DNA of 64,000 bases, taken from positions 24,770,193-24,834,192 of the forward strand of contig NC_092354.1 in NCBI RefSeq assembly GCF_963676685.1, read 5' to 3'. Shown piece by piece: positions 1 to 10,654 of the stretch. Under the pieces are notes generated by a model, which saw only the letters and a program-made list of their open reading frames with translations, had not been told where the DNA came from and did not search any database. The stretch is from Mytilus edulis. Lineage: Eukaryota; Mollusca; Bivalvia; Mytilida; Mytilidae. Each line of letters begins with the position of its first letter. Position 1 is the stretch's first letter. Both the position numbers and the translations under genes were made by a program.

Positions 1-1200
1 AAAAAAGTTGCAATAATCCTGCAACAAATTCAAGATCTGTTCAACAGTAGTATTCAAATGAGTGTTTCTTATGACGGTCAAGAAATCTTGTCACAGTTAT
101 TTGAAATTCTACCTGTTTCTGTTAATTGCAAGATTATAAACAATACTGTCCGTTCAATAAGTGTCAAGAGAGATTCTGAAGCATTTAACTGAATTATGTT
201 TGCTCAGTTCCAAAATTTAATGACTGTCTTTACTATGCATAATACAATTTTTGTCAACTTGTTCTCGTCCTTAATATGCATGAAATATTTGCCACTAGAC
301 GTTACTAACCAACAATCGATCGATCATCTTGGATGAGTTGTGTATTCAGGACATTGGTTTCAAGGTACCAACTGATAGATCCAAGATCTAGTTAAAAGGC
401 TTCACTTACCTAGAAGTTACTTATGATAATCAAAGGAAAGCTTTGGATCAGTTAATACTGCTTACAGACTTACTTCATCTTTCAATGCCATTAGAAAGTA
501 ATTAGCCACTTCTGTTTTCAAATCCGACAAATCAAAAGAAAAATGAGTTGTGGAAAACCATAACAGGGGAGGCTAGTGCATTGGGTGTCTGCAAGAGAAG
601 TGAGACAGAAGTGAAAAAGCAGACATCGCAATATGTGTCGGGGTGCTAAATAAAAATACAAATAAAAGAGAGGAAACGAGCAAGACTGGAGTTAGACACA
701 TGTTGACTATTGAAGAAAATAACATAATGAATGCTGAGGGATAGTGCCTCGTTCATTGGAGTTGGTGGCTTTGAGACGGAAATATCTTACAATATTTTAG
801 TATTAATGACTTTGAAGCAATGTAAAGATGTTATATTCTTAAATGACAAAGAGTGTTGAGCAATTTCAAAGAAACTTTTAGATGGCCAGAAGATGTGACA
901 TTTAAATCACCAAATCATGCTAGAGGGTAGTCAAAATTACCTCACTTCGAATGTTATTTAAGTTGCACTCTTCGTACAAACAGAAATATTGATATTAAGT
1001 ATTTTAAAATCCATCTTACTTCTTAACTTGTTCTAGAAGTAACCAGCTATCATAATTTGGTGTTAAAAAAGTTAGATTATGATTTTAATGGGTCCTAACT
1101 GCTATTATTTAAATAAACATTATTCTATTTTATTAGGACGTGTGATTATATTGAAATAAGGAGATGTGTTATTACTGAAAACCAATTGACAAAGATATGA
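1..1200. other. No recognisable gene
   Basis: AT-rich sequence with no long open frame on either strand. Around 340-540 there are short open stretches on the plus strand separated by stops, which could be the remains of a retroelement but match nothing I can name. The only identifiable item is a SINE tail (separate entry). Confidence 0.5.
250..325 (+). repeat. 3' tip of the (aatc)n-tailed SINE family
   Basis: Contains the end signature of the SINE described at 1998-2425 (acttgttctcgtcc, atgcatgaaatatttgcca, then gacgtta) followed by a degenerate (cgat)n tail. Only the 3' end is present, as expected for 5'-truncated retroposition or old decay. Confidence 0.6.
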
Positions 1201-1203
1201 ACA

Positions 1204-1739
1204 ATGTTATGTCGAAATAAAACCTTCAATACTGACCAAAGCCGAAATTGTTTTAATATATATCATCCTTTATCTACATTAAATATCAATATATCAAAAT
1301 TTAAAAAAAATTCCCATTTTGCAAGTAATGAATACACCAGGCGTATAAGAAGAGCAAGGAAATCTATAATTTACACAAAATTGAGAGTATCAGTACCAAC
1401 TGTAAGATCTGCCAAAAATTTAAAGAGGGATATTGACGACCGAAATCAGGAGAAATTGATATTGGAGAACCTAAAGCTCCTAAATCTATCATAAAAACAA
1501 ATATTATAAATTCTGGTACATTAACTGAGGAAAAACAAGTCATCTACAGTAGAAAAATATCACTTGACAAGATATGTATGTCGGTCCTCCAGGAACAAAT
1601 CCAGCTTGGCATTCTTCGTCATTTCACTGAAGAGGAATATTGCACCACATCTAACCATGAACTAAGGATCAACGAAACAACACCTGAAAATAAAGACGAA
1701 GTCATTAGAGAGAACAAGAAATATAAAACTATGACATGA
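1204..1739 (+). pseudogene. Unrecognised basic ORF with one frame change
   Basis: A first open frame (1204-1494, 96 aa, basic, with an RRIRRARKS stretch) is followed by a second in another frame, open from about 1437 to the stop at 1737-1739. The second reads through SIIKTNIINSGTLTEEKQV and ISLDKICMSVLQEQ to a charged end. The overlap near 1437-1494 suggests one protein broken by an indel. I see no domain I recognise, no signal peptide and no membrane segment. It could be a host exon or a retroelement ORF. Coding status is uncertain. Confidence 0.3.
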
Positions 1740-1839
1740 TCACAGTAGCCTTCTAATTCATTCTCATATCTGTTTCTCTGTTTCCTGGATATATGATCAT
1801 GCCAATTACTTTACTAATAAGGAGTATCAGGAAAAGTTT

Positions 1840-2482
1840 CGAAAGGAAAAGGCAATAAAATTTCTGTCTCTATCCAATATACCCTCATTATCCAGTGGCA
1901 GTCCAAATTTACCCGACCATCATCCCAGGTGGCCTCTATTGTATCAACCTACCTATTGTTTTTATTGTGAACTTGTTCTCGTCCTGAATATGCATGAATC
2001 CCCAAGGGTGACTGGGGTATAGAAATATGGTCACTTGGTCTTCTCCCGACCGGCAGTAAAACGCTTGCTGAAGTGGGACGTCCGTTTGGCTGTGCGGGAT
2101 GTATCAAGTTCGCAGTCACGTCCGTCAGAAGGGGACGTTAAATCCGATGCCTCGTGTAAAGAGAGTGCCACGCTCTTTGCACATTAAGAACTCTTGCAAC
2201 AACTCTTTGAGGGGTCCGTAGGTGGCCTGTTGCAAGGCAAAATTTCTGTCCCTATCCAATATACCCTCATTTTCCAGTGGCAGTCCAAATTTCCCCGACC
2301 ATCATCCTAGATGGCCTCTATTACAACAACCTACTTATTGTATTTATTGTGAACTTGTTCTCGTCCTGAATATGCATGAAATATTTGCCACTGGACGTTA
2401 AGCGACTAACAATCAATCAATCAATGAATATGCATGAAATATTTGCCACTGGACGTTAAGCAAAAACAAATCAATCAATCAA
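1840..2482 (+). mobile_element. Older SINE copy split by a younger SINE
   Basis: The 3' half of the (aatc)n-tailed SINE is seen at 1840-1997 (from aatttctgtc to gaatatgcatga). It resumes at 2438 (aatatttgccactgg) and ends in a (caat)n-like tail near 2482. The interruption is a near full-length copy of the same family. The older copy lacks its 5' half. Confidence 0.75.
1998..2425 (+). mobile_element. SINE-like retroposon (about 420 bp) with perfect 12-bp TSD
   Basis: Starts atccccaagggtgact, runs through a conserved body (ggtcacttggtcttctcc, cgtccgtttggctgtgcg, cttgcaacaactctttgagg) and ends in (caat)n. It is flanked by the direct repeat gaatatgcatga at 1986-1997 and 2426-2437, a 12-bp target-site duplication, so the insertion limits are exact. 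The 3' tail and TSD fit LINE-mediated retroposition. Two further copies (23998-24400 minus, 53732-54150 plus) carry different TSDs. I see no convincing tRNA A/B box, so the origin of the head is open. Confidence 0.85.
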
Positions 2483-3540
2483 AATATTTATTATATGAAG
2501 AAAGCGTTTGAGCAATTGGTTCAGGCCTTCAACAGTGAGTTAAGCATATACCACATTATTTCATAAATTATTTCATACAATATGTAAAACAGAAAATTTG
2601 TTTAAAAAAATACAAATCGGATTTCCTTTTTACATCCTAGTTCTATGTCCTTTCCATTTCATCATCTTCTTGGAATTGAAACGTGTCCTGAGTTTGGAAT
2701 ACACTCTTTCATCTTGGCTTCGATTTGCTGTAGCTTAAATACCTTTTTCATGAATGAATTGATTAAACATGATTTGTGTTGGAAACTTTATCAACGATTT
2801 AACATAAGACTCCAGTGTCCTATATCCAGCTCCAACTTCGATATCAGATCTACTGATGTTTGCTGAACATTGTAAAGATTCAGAAGTCTTTTCCTTGCAA
2901 AAAATACATTCTTCCCAATTAAGTTATATCATTGTTTCAGACGAAGACGATTGTGCATCATGATTTAGAAATTTGACTCTGAAGGACATTTTAAATCTTC
3001 TATTAGGCTTATACTACCAGCAACAATAAGTCACGACAGGTCTAAGATTAGAAAATAAGTCTGTCGATACAATCTAAATATATCTGAAATGATTTAAAAC
3101 TAATGTACTACAAGGAAAGCAAAAATTCAGGTCAAATCTCAATAATGAATATTTGCCTATTTTTCAAGGCGGCCATTTTGAAAATAGCCGACATTTTGAA
3201 TTTCAAAGATAGATCAAAACAAACTTTTGCTAAGTACCAAAGTCATTCGAATATGTTGAATTTTGGGCTTCTAGCATCAAATACACTGTGCAATACTGGC
3301 TGTTGTACAATTTACAAATTTATTATTTTTTATCTTGGGTTTCTTGATGATGAAATAGAAGAATGATGTTATATGTGCCATGGAAAAATTACTAAAAAGT
3401 TTAAAGAACGTGTTATTTAAAGGAGAAAATGATGATTTGGAAATTAATCAACTTTTAAATTTAAATGTTAAAATTAAGTCTATTCCATTTGATTTAATAT
3501 ATTGCAATATTGTTCATGAAATGTATGATAGTTTATAAAT
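2483..3540. other. No confident gene; faint coding trace
   Basis: AT-rich. On the minus strand about 2625-2880 there are two short open stretches in different frames (one including LISKLELDIGHWS, the next KKVFKLQQIEAKMKEC) that might be a decayed exon. Around 3160-3220 lies the phrase ggcggccattttgaaaatagccgacattt in two pieces, which I take as dispersed repeat. Nothing else is recognised. Confidence 0.3.
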
Positions 3541-3541
3541 T

Positions 3542-4295
3542 GAACAAGAGGCTCTCAAGAGCCTGAATCGCTCACCTTAATTCTTTTGGTTAAATCTCTC
3601 ATCAATGATTATTTTGGCTTTTCAATTTATTTAAATGTTTTTTGGATCGTCCTATTTTCTTCAAAAGCCAAAAAAAAATAATCATGTTCTCCTATGTTCT
3701 ATTTTAGCCATAGGAGCTATGTTTCTTGACATACAAGGAAATAAAATATAAAATTTATACTAGATACTCTGAAACTCATTTAGCCTAAGTTTGGCTGAAA
3801 TTGATACAGCAGTTTCAAAGGAGAAGATTTTTAAAAGTAAGTCAACATGATGAACAAATTGTGAAAAAAGTCTTTAAAGGGCAATAACTCCTTAAGGGGT
3901 CAATTGACAATTTTGGTCAAATTGACTTAATTGAAGATCTTACTTTGCTGAACATTATTGCTGTTTACAGTTTATTTCTATCTATAATTATATTCAAGAT
4001 AATAAACAAAAACAGCAAAATTTCCTTAAAATTATCAATTCAGGGGCAGCCACCCAACAACAGGTTGTCTGATTCATCTGAAAATTGCAGGGCAGATAGA
4101 TCTTGACCTGATAAACAATATTACCCACGTCAGATTTGCTCTAAATGCTTTGGTTTTTGAGTTATAAGCCAAAAACTGCATTTGACCCCTATGTTCTATT
4201 TTTAGCAATAGCGACCATGTTTGTTGATAGATCATAACTTCGGATACAATTTACAAACTAGATACCCTAAGGAACATTCAGTTAAAGTTTGGAAG
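3542..4295 (+). mobile_element. Hairpin-ended dispersed repeat, 3'-truncated copy
   Basis: Begins aacaagaggctctcaagagcc, whose ggctctcaagagcc is self-complementary, and follows the same body as 33841-35195 (ctatgtttcttgacatacaagg; aaagggcaataactcc; ggggcagccaccc). Homology stops about 4295, where the DIRS-type element begins, so this copy lacks its second half and the terminal tcacttggcc hairpin. Short ORFs inside it are not genes. Confidence 0.8.
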
Positions 4296-5130
4296 TATTT
4301 CGGTAAAGAGATTTAAAACAGAACTCGACAACCACTCGTCGTCCAAAATATGAGAAATCACATTATAATTTTCTAAAAATATTTTCCAAATTGAAATGTC
4401 ATTCAAAATATCCTTTGATATTCTAATTAAGTGATGCGGTTTTTCCCCTCGCTGACATGCAATATATAAACGTCTGCTGAAAGCACGTCCGGCGGTTAAA
4501 GCTCTGGCACAAAAGGCCAATGAACCGCATAAAGATTGTAATTGTTTTAACGTTATCTTTTTACGATTACTGGTATCGTTCAACTTTTGGAGCAATTCAA
4601 TTATCTTGTTTTCTGGGATTTGAATTTTGCATTTTTTCTGTGTCAAATGTTATACCTAGATATGTTATTCTCGTGCTTGGCCCTTCAGTTTTGTCCTCAG
4701 CTAATGGAACCCCTAATTCAACGCATACATTGCAAAATGTGCTCATTAATTTTCGACAGTTGTCGGTATTTTCCGCTCCAGCAAATAAAAAATCGTCTAG
4801 ATAGTCATCAATATCACTAATTCCCGATTTTCTTTCTACAGCCCAGTGCAAAAACGATGAAAATCTATTGAAATAACTACACGACACAGATAACCCCATA
4901 GGCAACGTTTTCTCTATAAAATATCAATCTTCAATTTTAAAACCCAATAAATCAAACTCGCCAGGAAACATTGGCAATAATCTGAAGGCGGACTTTATAT
5001 CCATTTTTGCCTTAAAACCTAGATTTTTTATCATGTTTACTGCATGGTCAAAAGTTGAATATTTTACTGAAGTATAGAACTCATCGATAAAGTCATTGAC
5101 ACCGCCATTAGCTGGTGAAGACAAGTGTGT
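4296..5130 (-). pseudogene. DIRS-type reverse transcriptase, broken
   Basis: Minus-strand frames give a DIRS-family reverse transcriptase. The first piece has GGVNDFIDEF and KAKMDIKSAFRLLP (the first catalytic Asp block) and LLGFKIED. After an in-frame TGA (4924-4926) the same frame continues LPMGLSVSCSYFNRFSSFL, and YLDDFLFAG supplies the second and third catalytic Asp. Then LGVPLAEDKTEGPSTRITYLG leads to the thumb/RNase H connection (LQSLCGSLAFCARALTAGRAF). A change of frame near 4625-4628 lies in a run of four Ts on the plus strand. The 3' part (RNase H, methyltransferase-like region and recombinase) is missing, cut by the repeat at 4295. RNA-templated replication is the known family role. 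This copy is not intact as read. Confidence 0.85.
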
Positions 5131-5132
5131 TA

Positions 5133-6202
5133 TTAAACAGAACTTCGAGGATTACTCCTACTACTTGCGTTATTTGTACAGTAGATCAAAGGATGGAACT
5201 GGCTACATCTTATACATGAATGGAGGTATACACAATTCATACGAGTACAAACGCCCTTAAAATTATAATCGTAGCAAGGGTTGTTGACTGTTTGAGATGT
5301 ATAAGAAGATGTCTGTTGAACCCGATTTATGCCTACTGCAATAAACTGAAGCCATAGCTGCCCATCAATGACGTCCCAAGCACGCGTATGATCTCTAGCT
5401 TTTCTAAGTCGAAATTGCATGTCATATTTATAAACGTTCTCAAAAGGTACACTAGCCCCCCTAATAATCGTCATGTAGCTAATCAATTCATTTGCCAAAG
5501 CCGGAAATCTTTGTAATAAAATTTTCATGTAATTTAAAAAACCTTCAGTCCACTCACCAATGCTAGATAATGCTTTGACTTTCGAAAACTTGTTTCTTTC
5601 AATTAAAAGTCCCCATCTTCATCAAAACCTAGCACTTTTTTCGGTTGATCAATATTTGAAACAAAATTTTTGTACAGTAATTGGGCCAAATCAACATATT
5701 CTAAATTCCAAATTTGATTTATAATTTTTTGTGGTACAAACACATCAACATCATTACTAGTAGGTATAACTAAATTCTCACCATTTTCTACAGTATTTCG
5801 AGCTGCTGGCTGTCCTAGTTGTCGACCTCCCTGACCCGGGACTTGTTGTTCAGCGGGTTGTCGAGGGATGTTTGAAGCTCCAATCTGTTGTGGTAGTAGA
5901 ATTGGCTGTTGAGGCAAGTATTGTGGCATTAGTGGCTGTTGTGGAGGCATTAATGGCTGTTGTGGAGGCAAAATTGGCTGTTGTGGAGGCAAAATTGGCT
6001 GTTGTGGAGGCAATAATGGTTGTTGTGGAGGCAATAATGGCTGTTGTGGTGGCATTATTGGCAACTGTGGATTGGCTTCATTTTGACCAATGATTTCAGC
6101 TCTTCTTGCGCGACGCCTTCTGTTGACAGGTAGCTGTACCGGATTGTCCTGCTTGCGTGCAGCACGGTTTGGCAGTACCCTCTTTCCTTTTCCTCTCGGC
6201 AT
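5133..6202 (-). pseudogene. DIRS-type Gag-like ORF
   Basis: Begins at ATG 6202 with a very basic head (MPRGKGKRVLPNRAARKQ), then a Pro/Gln tract of PPQQP repeats (about residues 45-95). A frame closed at 5603 continues in another frame as IERNKFSKVKALSSIGEWT and FRLRKARDHTRAWDVIDGQLW, the conserved Gag core of mollusc DIRS elements. It ends in a Cys/His-rich segment (CYDYNFKGVCTRMNCVYLHSC then CSQFHPLIYC) that should bind zinc and nucleic acid. The frame change lies beside a four-base run at 5611-5614. It sits directly upstream of the reverse transcriptase, in the usual order. Confidence 0.75.
5935..6062 (-). repeat. 21-bp coding minisatellite (PPQQP)n
   Basis: About six near-perfect 21-bp units (ggctgttgtggaggcaaaat type on the plus strand) encode seven-residue PPQQPxx repeats in the minus-strand Gag. 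The unit length is a multiple of three, so copy-number change keeps the frame open. Confidence 0.8.
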
Positions 6203-7013
6203 ACTTAAACAAATAAATACGCTATTAGTGAATGCATGAGTGAAATTTTAACATTTGACAATGCTGCTTCCCTAGTTAAAAAATTTGAATCAATATGAAA
6301 AACAAATATTTCAAAATGTTCAATGACTTGTTAGTATTAATAAGATGCAATGTATAAAACCACGTATATACAAACAAAAACAAGAAAAGAACGCAAAAAC
6401 ATGACTGTTTCTTTCAATGTCCAGTGGCAGATATTTCAATTATATTCACAATGATAATCACAAAATTATGATGACGATAATCATACAAAATTAAATTGAG
6501 GTATCCCCCAAATATAAAATGACGTCGCTTTTATCAATGAGAAATTTTTAACCCGTTCATCGGCTATTAACATGAATGAAACTGTGAAACAATTCAAACG
6601 AAAATTATATCTAATTAAATTAAACAACTATAAACTTCCTTGATAACTAGCAATAACTTACGAAAATAATGATTGATTGTTGGTAGCTATATGTCCAGTG
6701 TCGCATATTTCATACATATATTGGACAAACAGAAATGTATCTACATTTATGTCGAAACTTATATATGCCGTACTCACCAGTTACTTAGTACTGCCAGATT
6801 TGGATTAAAATTCAATTGCATGGGAAAATGTTCATTAGCGTAGTAAAACAGTTAAACAATTGTGTATTACAATTCGCATTATAATTACAAAAATGTAACT
6901 ATTCACCGATTTACAAATAAAATTATAAAATAATATCTATTAACAGACTGTCGACGATTTACGCAATAACAAAATTAAATTACATTTATATTACACCAAA
7001 GAAAATTACGACT
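6203..7013. other. Non-coding; probable 5' region of the DIRS element
   Basis: No open frame of note. Degenerate SINE 3'-tail pieces are visible at about 6410-6445 (ccagtggcagatatttca) and 6665-6725 (gattgattgttggtagc, minus orientation). The position just upstream of the Gag ATG makes a leader or terminal repeat of the DIRS element plausible, but no terminal repeat pair is seen. Confidence 0.4.
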
Positions 7014-7040
7014 AATTTAAAAACAATTTTATTAGATTTC

Positions 7041-7400
7041 GTTATAGTACATGTTGGCACCAACAATATATCTTCGTCTCAATCGATAGATACTATTATG
7101 TCATATTTTAGAGATTTAATTCAAAAGTTAAGAAAGAAGACATTTGCTAAGTTGATATTTACTTCTATTCTTCCTAGACCAGTTGATCACATGAAAACTG
7201 GAGCTAAAGTTAATAAAATTAATACTGAGTTGAACAGATTGTGTAGAAAAGAAATGATTATTATATCGTAGTTTGTATAGGAGTTTCTGACTCGACAAAA
7301 TTCCAGATTCTTCCTTATTTGCTCCGAGAGATGGGCTTCAATAAATTTTGCTGGTACAGAACTTTTCAGAAAAAAAGTTTATCAATATTATTAAGCATCA
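7041..7400 (+). pseudogene. SGNH/GDSL-type hydrolase fragment
   Basis: Open from 7041 to the stop at 7269-7271: VIVHVGTNNISSSQSIDT and FTSILPRPVDHM match the middle blocks of SGNH hydrolases (the GTNN block and the SxLPR block). A later piece in another frame (7290-7400) reads GTELFRKKVYQYY after an imperfect DGxH region, the expected C-terminal block. SGNH domains are known passengers of Ngaro/DIRS elements and of some LINE ORF1s, so a transposon origin is likely. It lacks the N-terminal GDS block and is frame-shifted. Confidence 0.6.
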
Positions 7401-7808
7401 GAGTATATAAATTGTAATGTGTCACATTTGTGTTTTTATTTCCTTCATACATGTATATTGTTTATTATAATTATTCTTTTTTTTTCCATTTTCAGAGAAC
7501 TTGCATCCTGAATATGACGTTGGTTTTCCTCTAACTACTCGGGATCTACATATATATTTTAGTTGGTTCTCTGTTTCACCCACTTGATAATTGGAAGCAT
7601 ACGAGGTTGTTAAAGGTAACGTTAACTTCTTGATCCCATGCTTTTTGTCGGGATAATACCAAGTGGAAGAAATGGATCAGAACCCAAAACATTGGAACCC
7701 TACGTAGATTTGCTGTTTGGTGAAATACTTCAATTTACGGAATTCCTTAAATACAACAGCTACGCAAAGCACCAGTCAAAGTGAAAGTTGCCCTTTTGCA
7801 ATTTTAAT
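7401..7808. other. No recognisable gene
   Basis: AT-rich, short stop-interrupted frames only. It may include the 3' flank of the SGNH-bearing element. Confidence 0.4.
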
Positions 7809-8212
7809 GTGACATTCCTACCTATTCAAAACTTTCTTGTCTTAATTTTCCGAAACATATATCATATACTGATTTTAAATCTAATATTAGAGAATATGTT
7901 TTTAATATTTTAAAAAACGAATGGAGTAAAAAAGATGATAATAAATTACATGAAATTAAACCTTTCAATAATTTTATGTGCAGAAAAGATCAGTGTATTA
8001 TTTCTAGATGTCGTATTGGTCATACTAGAATAACACACGAGTATCTTTTAAAAAATGAAGATGAACCACAATGTGTACCTTGCAACTGCAAGTATACTAT
8101 TAAACATGTTTTAATTAATTGTATTGACTTTGCTGATATTCGTAAGAAGCATTTCAATGTCAATAATATGTATGATTTATTTAATAATGTTCCATTTACA
8201 AATATTGTTGCA
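7809..8212 (+). pseudogene. LINE ORF2 C-terminal fragment
   Basis: After a stop at about 7806, one frame stays open to 8227. It reads YSKLSCLNFPKHISYTDF, NNxLxxIKP-like DDNKLHEIKPFNNF, then ISRCRIGHTRITHEYLL and CVPCNCKYTIKHVLINC. The RIGHTxxTH and CxxC...H...C motifs are the hallmark C-terminal region of Jockey/I-type non-LTR retrotransposons, downstream of reverse transcriptase and RNase H. Everything upstream is missing. The last few codons before 8227 overlap sequence belonging to the minus-strand zinc-finger ORF, so the real LINE end is about 8212. Confidence 0.75.
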
Positions 8213-8646
8213 TCTCCGGACGGTTGATCACGAACCGGTAAATTTTGTTCTCGGATATAATCTTGTCTAGCCTTCCTAGCTGCGTCACTAGCTTCGGTGT
8301 TTACTTTAGACACTTTACGGTACAACACATTTACTGGACATACATAGTGCATGTTTTCTTCTTTAGAAACAGGAATTTCAATGGCAGAAACCATATCTGT
8401 ATTATATTTGTGCATTAATTTCAGATGTCTGTTAATCTTCCATTTCTCAGCATATTTCTGCTTGCACTTATGTGGACATGAGAAGATATTTATTTGTGTC
8501 ACATGTTTCAGCTTCCAGTGAGCTGTGTAATTGGCATGTGTTTTGAGGATAGGGCCTGTGCAACCCACTACCTCACAACACATGCCCTCTGACGGCCAAA
8601 AATCTCTCAAATCATCCTTAAAAGAAGACTCCTTATCTCTAGACAT
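8213..8646 (-). CDS. Two-finger C2H2 protein, 5' exon or fragment
   Basis: ATG at 8646 opens a frame with two C2H2-like fingers. The first is CCEVVGCTG...HANYTAHWKLKH (residues about 23-50). The second is CPHKCKQKYAEKWKINRHLK ending LMH (about 57-80). A basic segment EASDAARKARQDYIREQNLP follows. Nucleic-acid binding is the family expectation. The frame continues past 8213 only as antisense of a LINE fragment, so the natural 3' part is lost, either through a LINE insertion or a missed splice donor. I do not recognise an orthologue. It could be a host gene or a captured exon in a transposon. Confidence 0.5.
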
Positions 8647-8699
8647 TCTGTGAAATAAAATTTACTTTTAATCAAATGTTCAATATAAATATGTAGGAC

Positions 8700-8800
8700 T
8701 CGGAGGTGCGATGGGGACGCTGAAGTGCGATGGTCACGCTGAAGTACGATGGTCCACGCCGAAGTACGATGGTCCTTTCGCTGAAGTGCGATGGTTTGGC
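8700..8800 (+). repeat. Short degenerate tandem repeat (gaagtgcgatggtc)n
   Basis: Five imperfect copies of gctgaagtgcgatggtc-like units, about 16-23 bp apart. Antisense ORFs with repeated HRTSA are by-products. Confidence 0.75.
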
Positions 8801-8905
8801 ATGACGTTTTCAAAAATAACGTCACTAAAATACAACAGGGATTCGCAGGCAGAGGGATAGGGTTTTGCAGATGAATGTTTCATGCTAACAATGGAAAGGA
8901 AGGGA

Positions 8906-9074
8906 TTGATTGATTGTTGGTGTTTTAACGCCACTTTTGAGCTATTTCGTGGCGGTCAGTTTTTATTGGTGGAGGAAGCCAGAGTGCCCGGAGAAAACCA
9001 CCGACCTTCGATAGGAAAATTGACTAGTGATTACAGTAGTAGAACTAATTAGACCACTTGGCCACCGAGGCCCC
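8906..9074 (-). mobile_element. tRNA-derived SINE with V-type core
   Basis: On the minus strand the element begins near a perfect pol III A box TGGCCAAGTGG (plus 9054-9064), runs through the conserved body (ggtcggtggttttctcc, cttcctccaccaataaaaa) and ends in (aatc)n at 8906. The flanking direct repeats ggaaaggaaggga (8893-8905) and ggaacggaaggga (9075-9087) differ at one base and fit a 13-bp TSD. The B box has decayed. The body resembles the widespread molluscan V-SINE family; the specific family name is not claimed. Confidence 0.8.
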
Positions 9075-9089
9075 GGAACGGAAGGGAAA

Positions 9090-10140
9090 AAGAAAGTAAC
9101 GAACGATTCAAGTCCCGAACAGTTTTGAGCAGTGCAGATGGAGTTTACATAAATATTTTAAACTATGTCAGGCGGCAAGTCATGGGGAACACAGCGGCAA
9201 AATGATGATTTTGGTTTGCAGATGAGCTAACCAGTGTTCGGAAGTATGCCGCAAACCTTTTCACGAAAAATAAAATGTCTTGATCTAAATGTTAATTTTG
9301 ACTTCTCTTCAAGTAAGCGTCACACGATTTTGTGTGGACAATTTAATAATGAAATGACTGACTAGTATTAGCAATGTGTTTGCAATATCAAGTTTTTATA
9401 ATGTTGTTTTAGTCCCACTAGATAAATCCTGATTTGTATTAACAATGCCACACTAGTCTTACTTTATTGTGATTACAGTGTTTATCGTCTACAACATGTT
9501 AGGCCGAAATTAACATTACTGGTCCGTACGTGTACTTCCCAATTTATTTTATTCTCCTCAGGGGCGAATCAGCAAATTTGAAAGGTTTTGGTGGAAAACG
9601 TGACCAGTACTATTATTTAGACCTACACGCTAAATAATTTTCTTCACTCTTGAACACCATAGTTTCTGACTCCATACTAAAATAAATGCGTACTAATCAG
9701 AGAATTAAAATTACATCCCTACTAACAGATCAATATTTAATTTCTCTCTTTATAAACGTCAGCACATAAGTCTGATATACATTCATTAAAATTCACCTTT
9801 AGAACTAATTGAGCTACTTGGATCGTAATGTTTACAAGACTAGTGACTCTCTTTTCCTTACAATTTTGATATTTGCCTTTTTTTTTATTCTATCTATAAA
9901 TCAAAGTCAACACCAAGCCTTAACACGCTAAAAGGATATTTTAAAAACTAAAGTATATCAAGAAATAGTACTAAATTTATTCCTATACTTAATTATTAAG
10001 TTCAAATATCCTACTTATGTAGAGATGTTTTATTTCGATACCGTAAAGTTTAATCGATTAACAAAAGGATGTTACAAAAAGCTACACACTGTTATTAAAA
10101 TATATACATATTTACAAAAAGAACTCTGTTAAATGGTTAA
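9090..10140. other. No recognisable gene
   Basis: No meaningful open frames or repeat structure seen on either strand. Confidence 0.5.
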
Positions 10141-10141
10141 T

Positions 10142-10640
10142 TCAGTTAACTCTATAAAGATGGTGAATATAAATCCGACATAAATTCTCGACCTTGGTCC
10201 GAATGCAACTGATTTGGGACACCAAAACGACAAAACACCTCTGTGACTAATCTGCTACTGTCAGGGTTGTATGATTACTCACTGCAAACGATTCAGTCCA
10301 CTTTGTGAAGTAATCAGTAATTACAATTAAATATTCATTTGCATTTCTTGTAACTGGACAAGGGCCTAAAATATTTATTGCAATTCTGTCAAAAGGAAAA
10401 CCAACCGTTGACTGTTGTAAATAATAATGACCTAAACCAGGACCAGGTTTTGCTTGTGCACATTGATTGCATGTTTTACACCATTGACTAACATTCGAAG
10501 TCATACCAGGCAAGAAAAATCTACGTCTGACTGAGTTTAATGTCTTATCCCTACCTAAATGTCCAGCCACATGAGCATTGTGTAAATGATTCAATATTTT
10601 AGATCTTATCACATATGGAGCTATCAATAAGTTTTTAACC
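10142..10640 (-). pseudogene. Ty3/Gypsy-type integrase fragment
   Basis: The minus frame reads HLHNAHVAGHLGRDKTLNSV then CKTCNQCAQAKP, the integrase HHCC zinc-binding domain. The catalytic core start follows: FPFDRIAINILGP (first Asp region) and YLIVITDYFTKW. After a frame change near 10250 a second piece has GVPNQLHSDQGREF, the second catalytic Asp. The third catalytic residue, the rest of integrase, and all of protease/RT/RNase H are missing. The family role is integration of reverse-transcribed DNA. The fragment lies back to back with a plus-strand recombinase at 10655. Confidence 0.85.
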
Positions 10641-10654
10641 TCTGAAGTTTTTCT

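Noticed and set aside
3103..3366. 87-aa plus ORF
   Set aside because: Hydrophobic, unlike any family I know, contains repeat phrases (ggcggccattttg), no flanking gene signals.
5872..6093. Val/Ala-rich 73-aa plus ORF
   Set aside because: Antisense of the PPQQP minisatellite of the minus-strand Gag.
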